Source: Candidatus Neomicrothrix sp. UBA4542 (GTDB lineage Bacteria; Actinomycetota; Acidimicrobiia; Acidimicrobiales; Poriferisodalaceae). Taken from it: DNA of 5,342 nucleotides. The translations under genes and the position numbers were made by a program. The notes beneath the pieces were generated by a model. That model did not search any database. It was not told the DNA's origin and saw nothing but the letters and a program-made list of their open reading frames with translations. Location: the NCBI GenBank assembly GCA_002388005.1, contig DGLO01000038.1, positions 541-5,882 of the forward strand. The letters run 5' to 3'. This document shows, in pieces, positions 4,935 through 5,342 of the stretch; the first letter of the stretch is position 1; every line of letters begins with the position of its first letter.

Positions 4935-5342
4935 GTGAACGAACTTGTCGCCGAACCGATCGGCGCCCCTATGGGAGCCAGAGTTCTGGGACTCGACATT
5001 CGGACTGTTGATGACAGCACTTTCTTGGATCTGGACGAAATGTTCCTTCGCTATCACGTGCTCGTGTTCCCCCAACAGAACCTAACTCCCGAAGATCACA
5101 AAGCATTTGCTCGTCGGTGGGGAGAACTTGTGCCCTTCCCTTACGGCGGTATGCCAGAACATCCTGAACTCATAGTTCTCCAAAATCGTGGCAAAGCCCA
5201 AGACGTTAACCAGCATTGGCACTCCGACATGACTTACGAGGAGAGCCCGCCAAAGCTCACGATGTTGTATTGCCTAGAGGCACCCGACCTCGGTGGTGAA
5301 ACCGCGTTTGCAAACCAGCATCTTGCTTTCACCCAGCTTTCC
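4935..5342 (+). CDS. TauD/TfdA-family Fe(II)/2-oxoglutarate dioxygenase, 3' end missing
   Basis: The frame runs off the right edge; 136 codons are visible from GTG 4935, roughly half of a typical TauD. These enzymes use Fe(II), oxygen and 2-oxoglutarate to hydroxylate small acids, often releasing sulfite or opening an ether. The N-terminal PIGAPMGARVLGLDI matches the PLGPYIGAQISGADL region of E. coli TauD as I recall it. HWHSDMTY holds two iron ligands, His96 and Asp98 (TauD His99 and Asp101). GGETAF holds Thr123, matching the 2-oxoglutarate contact Thr126. The constant offset of three supports GTG 4935 as the start; ATG 4902 would add 11 residues. The third iron ligand and the arginine that binds 2-oxoglutarate lie beyond the window. 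In RRWGELVPFP a Phe takes the place of TauD His70, a taurine sulfonate contact, so taurine is an unlikely substrate; Asn92 matches TauD Asn95. It diverges from the metallo-hydrolase gene. Confidence 0.9.
   Translation, partial: MNELVAEPIGAPMGARVLGLDIRTVDDSTFLDLDEMFLRYHVLVFPQQNLTPEDHKAFARRWGELVPFPYGGMPEHPELIVLQNRGKAQDVNQHWHSDMTYEESPPKLTMLYCLEAPDLGGETAFANQHLAFTQLS

Noticed and set aside
4868..5020. N-terminal extension of the metallo-hydrolase to 5020 (51 extra residues)
   Set aside because: The extension is antisense to conserved TauD sequence, has no recognisable homology, and the ATG at 4867 has the promoter-like hexamer.
4809..5075. 88-residue minus-strand frame across the divergent region
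   Set aside because: It overlaps the well-supported starts of two conserved genes in another frame or strand and has no motif.

Overview
The window is chromosomal-looking bacterial DNA of roughly balanced base composition, with six substantial protein-coding genes and no RNA genes, mobile elements or CRISPR arrays that I can see. Gene content (a crotonase, an acyl-CoA dehydrogenase with a GGTSEI-type C-terminus, a TauD-like dioxygenase) and the repeated pattern of a TANNNT hexamer 6-7 bases before a start codon suggest an actinobacterium with moderate GC, perhaps an uncultured marine lineage such as Acidimicrobiia. That placement is inference; no marker gene is present.

Left part, plus strand (1-1819): the 3' portion of a PaaG-like enoyl-CoA isomerase/hydratase is followed 66 bases later by an acyl-CoA dehydrogenase. 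Together they look like an acyl-CoA (beta-oxidation or aromatic-CoA) degradation operon that continues to the left of the window. The next gene, on the minus strand and convergent with a 25-base gap, encodes a nucleotide pyrophosphatase/phosphodiesterase-type enzyme of the alkaline phosphatase superfamily (1845-2894).

Middle (2895-3994): a 41-codon plus-strand remnant of the 5' end of a second crotonase gene (2944-3069) abuts, tail to tail, an intact minus-strand crotonase of the delta3,delta2-enoyl-CoA isomerase type (3066-3809). The two stop codons share one CTAG. The 185-base gap upstream of the intact crotonase holds a probable promoter, a doubtful 25-codon reading frame and a strong hairpin that probably ends the next transcript.

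Right part (3995-5342): a minus-strand metallo-beta-lactamase-fold hydrolase diverges from a plus-strand TauD/TfdA-type Fe(II)/2-oxoglutarate dioxygenase that runs off the right edge.

The genes fit a catabolic neighbourhood (CoA-thioester degradation, ester or lactone hydrolysis, oxygenase attack, phosphodiester cleavage), but nothing proves one shared pathway. I found no convincing undescribed multi-gene system. The most notable signals are the crotonase remnant with its promoter-like upstream sequence, and the four promoter-like hexamers at leaderless spacing.
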